Shown piece by piece: positions 25,001-33,085 of a stretch of DNA of 64,000 nt (its first letter is position 1; each line of letters begins with the position of its first letter). The notes beneath the pieces were generated by a model. It was not told the DNA's origin and ran no database searches. It saw only the letters and a list, made by a program, of their open reading frames with translations. Both the position numbers and the translations under genes were made by a program. This stretch comes from Echinarachnius parma (Eukaryota; Echinodermata; Echinoidea; Clypeasteroida; Echinarachniidae). The stretch is taken from the NCBI GenBank assembly GCA_037951105.1, contig JBAMJV010001396.1, forward strand, positions 1 through 64,000, in the 5' to 3' direction.

Positions 25001-28000
25001 GTTAACTGTTATTTATTGTTAATTGTTTGTTGAAATACATTGTTAATCATATTTTTAATTATTGTTGAAGGGATAGTTGAGTATTGGTAAAAAGAGTACA
25101 GTTTTGGTCACTCTAAATTTTAGTTACCAAAACTTACACCATTATATTACAAACTAACTGCATGTTATAACTCCACCATGCTCGAAATGAATACAAAATT
25201 ACAAATGACTAAGTAAAAAGCCTGTTATCATTAAAAAAAAGAGCTGTTAAAATTCAAGAGGGCGCTCTCTAAAACGTAATTGGTTTCAACCATTTTAATC
25301 AAAATATTGTGCATGTGATGTTTTTTTTGAAATAGTGATTAGATAAAGAGATAATCAACAACTATTTAAAAACCACTTTTGTAAATTTTCATAAGGAGGA
25401 AGCATTTTTAAAACTTTTTTAACGGCTGGTTCAAAATTATAGAATAATTGTGGGGCCCCACAATTATTACAAATGGTTATGTTTATGAATATTTAAGCCA
25501 TTTCTGAACCGATTTTGGTCAAATAAAGTTTATTCTGTCATTAAAATTGTATGCTCTTTCAAAGTTGATACTCAATTTGTCATTATCTCACAAAAATGTT
25601 TTTTGTGTAGCACCCTCTATACCAAAACTATCCCTTTAATTACTGTTAATTATTGTTAATTATATTGTTGTCAAGATCAGCCATGTCTACATAGACGGCA
25701 CTGAATCGGCCATCCCTCCGAATCCACTGTATTTATATTCAGTGAATACTCTGTAATGTTTTTTATCGTGATTTCGGAAAATAAATACATAAATAAATAG
25801 ATAAATATATAAGATTGCATCATATTTGGCAAACGTTCATGTACTAATGATTGAGATACAAATCATGTAATTTTGGGGCAAAATAATACAGTTTGTTTAC
25901 AATTTTCATTTTGCAGGCAGTTCCTTGTCATGTTTGTCAGAAGCAAAACAGTAAGGAAGGTATTTAGGCAAAAGACCCACGAATGCAGTACGCATTGGTA
26001 CAAATCTATGGCAAGCCGTTTTTAACATTTATTCATATTTCTTGATATCAAGAATTCAATTCTTGATATCAAGAAATCGAATTCTTGATATTAAGAAATG
26101 CATTCTTGATATCAAGAAATACATTCTTGATATCAATAATTCAATTGTTGATATCAATAATTCAATTCTTGATATCAAGAAATAGGAATACATGTTAAAA
26201 CGGCTTGCCATAGATTCGTACCCATGCGTACTGCATTCGTGGGTATAGTCGTGTCCTGTGTGACCAGGACCCCGTTGCAGAAAGAGATACAATCGTTTGT
26301 AAGTTAGGATTGATCGTAAGTCAGAAAATTAGCGCGTTTCAACCAGGGATATCAGACCTCATAATTCCATGTTTCAACCAATCAGATTTGCGCATCTAGC
26401 ACACGTGATCTGACTTACGATCAATCCTAACTTACAATCGATTGTATCTCTTTTTGCAACGGGCCCAGGCCCATAAAGGCCTGGTCACACAGGACACGAC
26501 TAGACCCACGAATGCAGTACGCATTTGTACGAATCTATGGCAAGCCGTTTTAACATTTATTCCTATTTCTTGATATCAAGAATTGAATTATTGATATCAA
26601 GAATGCATTTCTTGTTTTTAAGAATTACCAATGCTTGACAACAGAAAAGTATCGGAAATAATATCGCTAGTGATATTCGTTTGTCTCGCAATGTATGGTC
26701 AAACTAGGAATCTAAAATATCATGACGTTTTGTGTGCCGCTGCAACACTTTGTCAAATGATATAATCTAATGTAGACAATCGGTTTTTATGCTCTACCGT
26801 GGCTCCAAACACACAATCTCGCATAAGCGAGTACGTTCCTAATAGGTCAACAACGGGCCGCGTCGATTGGCCGGTGCACACGGGCACCCAACCAATCAAC
26901 GGGACACTGGTTCGGCCCGCCTGCCGAACCAGCGTTGAATTGAATTTTTGATATCAAGAAATAGGAATAAATGTTAAAAACGGCTTGCCATAGATTTGTA
27001 CCAATGCGTAGGCCTACTGCATTCGTGGGTCTAGTCGTGTCCAGTGTGACCAGGCCTTATGGCCCGGTCAGATATCAACGGATAGCGGAAACGAACAGCA
27101 AAATTGTCAATCCGTTCGTCTCCGTTTGTCTCCGTTCGTATACGTTTCTTGTCCTTTTCTTGTTCGGTGAATAATTTCCTTGTACGGCGATGTCTGTTCT
27201 ATCCGTTTGAAAGTTTTGTGCATGCACAAAACTTCATCCGAATACAGTCGCCCGTTGGTCGTACGTTTGTTGTGCGCTGTGCAGCCGTTTTTTTGGAACT
27301 CGTACGTTTCTCGTCCTGTACTTGTCAGTTCGTATCCGCTGATGTCCGGTAGACCTGTGTCACGACCGGACAACTAAAGCCCGGCGCAGACAGAGCCGAC
27401 TCGACTGGTTGTCATTCCGATCGGCTCAGTTTTCAGTGCCTCGCGACACACATTTTGCCAGTCGAGAGACAGTCGGATGCCAGTTGGGGCCGATTCAACA
27501 AGATAAATCTGCTCCGACTGACCGGGCCCAACTCTAGCCTGATTGAAACCAGTCGGATCGGGTCGAGTCGGCTCTGTCTGCGCCGGGCTTAACAGATTCC
27601 GAACAAAACGGATGCACAGCGTACAACAAACGTACGACCAACGGACGACTGTATTCGGTGGTGTCCGTTTCAAGTTTTGTGCATGCACAAAACTTTCAAA
27701 CGGATAGAACAGACATCGCCGTACAAAGAACGTATTCACCGAACAAGAAAATGACAAGAAACGTATACGAACGGAGACGAACGGATGGAACATTTAGCTC
27801 TCCGTTTGACGTAAACGGACGCCCATAGAAATAATTCGTCCCTTTGACCATGTTGACACATTTTATATCTAAAGGGAAACACGCACTTTCAAAAAGTAAC
27901 AAAAACAATTACAAAAGGCCGCTGATGTAAATGTATATACATTGGCGTCAATAGAAGCATTAGTGAGAACTGAAGAAAAGGCAGTAGAGAATTAAACATG

Positions 28001-31000
28001 AGATAATGATAATTTTATATACAAATAGGCTTGAGATTTCTTTTGGGCTTACTCACGCGTGGCCTCGGGAAATTGCCAGTGTCTGAGAAGTTCTCGGCCA
28101 TTTCTTCCAGGCGGTTCCACGGTCCTGGCGATTTTAATTTGGCCATATTTAAATTGATGCTGAAGGTAATCAATTGCCTACTGATGCTCCACTAAAAATC
28201 AATCAATCAAACAAAGGAAGAAACGAAGAAAAAAACAAATTAACCAAAACCGAAAGCCCAAAACAATTATGCAAAAATGACCGTTTACGCATTACCAGTT
28301 GACCCTTCAAGACCCTGGGTCCCGGCGGTAAAATCTGCAGAAATGTCTTTTATTCAGGGGGATGAAACAATAGGTATCCGAATAACAGATCTAGGTCTGT
28401 GGCCAGGCAGGTAGCATATATCGACCGCAATCTAATTACCTAGTCCCACTGCAACGTTTCTCCTTCCATGACCTATCCAACCAATATGTGGCGAAACGGT
28501 CATAATTTTTTATCAGTATCTAGCAAATGTTGAAGTTCCATGATGTTTCGTGTCATGCGAAACGGAGCGGAATTAAACGTATCATACTAGTTCATCCTGA
28601 ACTTGGTCCGCATCACTTCGTTTCTTGCTAATACCTTTCGGATGTCAAACCGATATGAATTGGAAGGAGAAACGGTGCAGTAGGAGTAGGTCATAACGAA
28701 TCTTTGAAATCGCAAACTACAACGAAAACTGATCTTGGATAACCCAACAATCCTGGGAAGAAGTTCTCCAAGCAACCAACGTCAACGATAAGCTGTCAAT
28801 TTTTCTACGCACAGTTCAGAAACATCTTGATGACAGCCTTCCAGTACGTGAGATTCGTTTCCATGAGGACCATAAACCTTGGATGGTGCCAAGGCAATAG
28901 ACCACTGTGGAGCCATTTTAAGAATAAAGTTGCTCAAGCAATACCATTAGCTAAACGCAATTACCATAACACCAGGATAAGCAATTTAAAGAGAGATGAT
29001 CCTGCTGGATGGCATAACAAAATACAAATTCTTACTCAAGGAAGAAAGGAACAGACTGCTGTAGACATTCCTGGAATTGACTCTAGTGATCCAAACTGTT
29101 ATATTGAAATTGCTAACAAAATTAATGAACACTTTATATATATTGCTGAAGATTTGCCTCATATTGATAGCTCACTCTTACCCGCATATTTGCCATCACC
29201 TGTAAAATGTCCTTTCATTGAATGTCAACAAGTTTACAATTTACTTAGTAAACAAAATTTACAAAAATCTAGTGAAACGGTAGATTTACCAGTAAGAATT
29301 ATTCGTGAATGTTTTTTTTATGAATTATGTGTACCATTAGCCGATATTCTTAATGTGTCTTTTGAACATTTTATTATTCCTAACTCTTGGAAATATGCCC
29401 AAATTGTTCCTATACCTAAGAAAAATACACCCACAATTACTGATCTTAGACCAATAGCTTTAACAAGTCACTCTGCTAAAATTTGTGAATCCTTTATTGT
29501 TAAGTGGCTATTGGAAGATATTGATGGAAAAATTGATATACGTCAATTTGGAAATCGGCCAATGGTATCAACTTGTCATTATTTGATTAAATTGCTACAC
29601 CAATTATTGTATGAACATGCTGATTCACCCAAGTCTATATCTGCATTAGTCTTAACTGATCTGTCAAAGGCCTTCAATCGAATAGACCATAACATTTTAA
29701 TTATAAAATTAATTAACTTGGGCGTCAGGCCTCGTGTAATTTTACTAGTTGTTATTTTTTTACAAAATAGGACCCAATGTGTAAAATATAGAGGTACAAT
29801 TTCTGACTCACAATTGATTCATACTGGTGTTCCCCAAAGGAATTAAACTTGGCCCTGTACTATTTTTGATAATGATAAACGATGCTTGTAAAGATGAAAT
29901 TATATCATATTATAAGTATGTTGATGCTCTTACGCTTGTTGAAAGTAGAAAATGTACTCAAGTTTCAAGAATGCAAGAATATCTAAATAATATGAAACTT
30001 AATGCAGCCAAATGTCCTGCTATGGTTATCACTTTTATGAAACGACCACCAGTTTTGAAAATTTACTTGTTGGGAATGTTGAATTAGATACACTGGAATT
30101 TGCTAAAATTATTGGGGTCATTGTACAAAGTAATCTCAAATGGGACTTACATATTAAAGATACAATCTGAAGGTGTAATAGGAAATTGTATATGCTCTGT
30201 AGATTGAAATCATTTAATTTTCCTAGCAATGATCTTTTAACTATATACATGGGATACATAAGACCAGTACTTGATTATTGCGTCCCTGTTTTTCATGGAA
30301 ATATTACTCAAGAGCAAATATTAAATTTAGAACGAATTCAAAAGAGAGTCCTTCGAATAATATTGGTGATTATATAACATATGTCAATGCTCTTTCATTG
30401 TGTAGTTTGACCACACTTGAAGCAAGAAGAAAACAACTTTGTGAACATTTTGTAATATCTTTAGAAAAATACCCTGTTTTTAATTATTGGTTACCAGTTA
30501 AAAGAGAAAATAGATACAATTTGAGAAACTCAAACAAATATGACACTTTTAAATGTAAAACCCTAAAATTTCAAAATAGTGCTCTCCCTAACCTTGTTCG
30601 TATTAAACAATATATAGCTTAGTTTTGTATGTTTACTTTCTTTTCCTATGTACAATTGTGTATTTGCTGGTTGTATATACATGGGCATTTTCGGGGTGAT
30701 GGACGCCCTTTCTTTCTGTGGTGGGATCTAATTTTAATTTATTTATAGCTCTCGTTCCGGTTGCTGGGAGCTGTGAGGGGTGTGTTTTTGCCTGCTTTTT
30801 GTTTTGCCTGTTCATGCGTTGACTTGTTATGCCTTTTATATTTGCGAGTGAGCGTAGTTTGTTTGGTCCATTATTCTAGTAGGGTTGTTAAGGGCCAAAA
30901 ATATGGGTGTTGACTTAACTTTTGGTACGATTGTTTTACTAACTTCAACATATTCCTTGGATCAAAAGAAAAAAATTCATCCAAAGAGACACTTTGTATC

Positions 31001-32998
31001 TATTATTTATTCATGAAAATGGGATATTCTATAAAAACAAAAAAGAGGTGTTTTTATATTCCTTGGATCAGAAGAAGAAAATTTATTCACAGAGACACAC
31101 TGTAAATGTGCAAATTAGGCCTAACTTCCATAATTCATGCAAATCTATTCATGGGGATGGGATATTCTATCAAAATTATGTATTTATTGAGATATTTGAA
31201 GGAGAAACATTTGAAAATAGATGAACTAGGGTATATTAAGACCAGTGGATCAATCTAGGAGATTATGTTAACGTTTGGTGACCGTCTTAACATCTCAAAT
31301 TCAAGATGGCCACCGGCAGCAATGTTAAAATTCGCACATTTTGTGTTATTGTTGGACTCCATATCTGTATGATATGTCTAGTAAAATCATTACTGGGATA
31401 AAAAAAATAATTGTTGACTCATCCTTGGAACATACTAAGAAGATATTTCAAAAGAGACGCACAATTCCTAGATAAATTAGCCTCATTTGCATAATTTATG
31501 TATAATGACACAGGAATGTAATTTATCATTATATTATCGTCTTTATTGAAATACTTGAATTTTAACATTCCTGCGGCGGCCACATTGGATTTGTGAGACA
31601 AGTTGACTGTCAATGCTGACAATAACCTGCTAAAAGTACTTGTTAAGTTCGACTTACTCTAGTTCATCAATCTGGATACGTTAAAACATCAATTATTTAC
31701 ATAAAGACTACAAATTCATAATCACACTTGAGTATTAATGCATACATTATGCAAATGTGTCTAATTAACATCGATAAAGTGTGCTTCTTTTGATGGTCCT
31801 TCTTGGTTTGTTCCAAGGATGGATCCAAAGTTGATTAAGACATCAAAACAATTGTTAAAATCGACACATCACACATGTTTATACCGTAATTGGTTCAAAA
31901 GAGTAAGACAAAATATACAAAATTTAACATTCCTGCCAACGGCCATCTTGGATTTGAGGGACTAGATGGCCACGAAAGGTTAAAATAATCTGCTAGATTG
32001 ATCCACTGGCCTTAATATACCCTAGGTCATCTAATTTGAAATATTTCTCCTTCAAATATCTCAATAAATACATAATTTTCATAGAATATCACATTACCAT
32101 GAATAGATTTGCATACATTATGGAAATTAGGCCTAATTTGCATATATGCAGTATGTCTCTGTGAATGAATTTTCTCCTTTTCATCCAAGGAATTTAAAAA
32201 CACCATTTTCATAGAATATCCCATTTTCATGAAAAAATTTGCATAAATAAATGGAAATTAGGCCTAATTTGCATAGATACAGAGTGTCTCTTTTGATGAT
32301 TTTTTTTTCTTTTGATCCAAGGAATATTTTAAAGTTAGTAAAACAATCGTACCCAAAAATGCAGTCACGGACCTCTTAACCACCCTACTATTCAGTAAAA
32401 ATACATTCCCGTGTTGAGAAGCGGAATTGGGGAAGCGTGACCGGTCTCGGTCACCCTGGTTTTAATCGGGTTCTCCCAGCTCTGCTCCTCGCTATGTGCG
32501 CTTGATAGATGATTTGTATGTGCACGAGTGCTGCGTGTGCTGTTTGTGTCTTTGTGGGTGTGTGAATGGGTGCTTGAGTGTGTGTCCCTTTTGTATTGTT
32601 TTCAGCAATCGGATTTAGTTACAGGGGGGAGAGGGTCGTTTGATGAATTATTTGTTGAAGGGGAAGGGTGCCCACCCCCTGGACATGGGTGCCCATCACC
32701 ACGAGAATGCCCACTCATTACTTTTTAAACTTTTAAAACTTTTAACATTTACCTTTGGTTTTGTAACTTGTACTTTGCAATTTTGTTTGTACATTATTTT
32801 CAAGAATTTATTTTGTATATCTTTAAATGTAACAAATGTGCAATTCAGCCTTTGGCTGCCAATCATTTGATGAATAAACTCTTTCTTAATTGAATTGAAT
32901 TGAATGGAAGTGTCTGGATCATGAGCTTACAAAGGATTCATACGATTAATTTTCTGTATTCATCCCTCAATAAATGAAAGAAAAAAAGAAAAAGAAAA

Positions 32999-33085
<87 letters not shown>

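Larger units (their letters stand above)
24110..25815 (+). mobile_element. LINE 3' fragment (RT C-terminus and 3' UTR), interrupted twice
   Basis: Reads LKWNLHIENI, ILPIFDYGDLMQQ, then after an interruption LHDRVALKSLAARRNYHLNS, ATHDLTPPYLKRSF and ILPLEIK, the usual C-terminus of CR1/L2/Jockey-type ORF2. Interrupted by a CCCATAG-rich array (24285-24525) and by a TTAA-type MITE (25066-25639). It ends in AATAAATACATAAATAAATA near 25815. Confidence 0.75.

Noticed and set aside
27104..27908. Frames of 82-139 aa on both strands
   Set aside because: Paired frames created by the inverted arms of a palindromic element.
29827..30087. Separate small gene after the LINE RT frame
   Set aside because: It is the continuation of the RT domain after a frameshift (KLGPVLFLIMIND).
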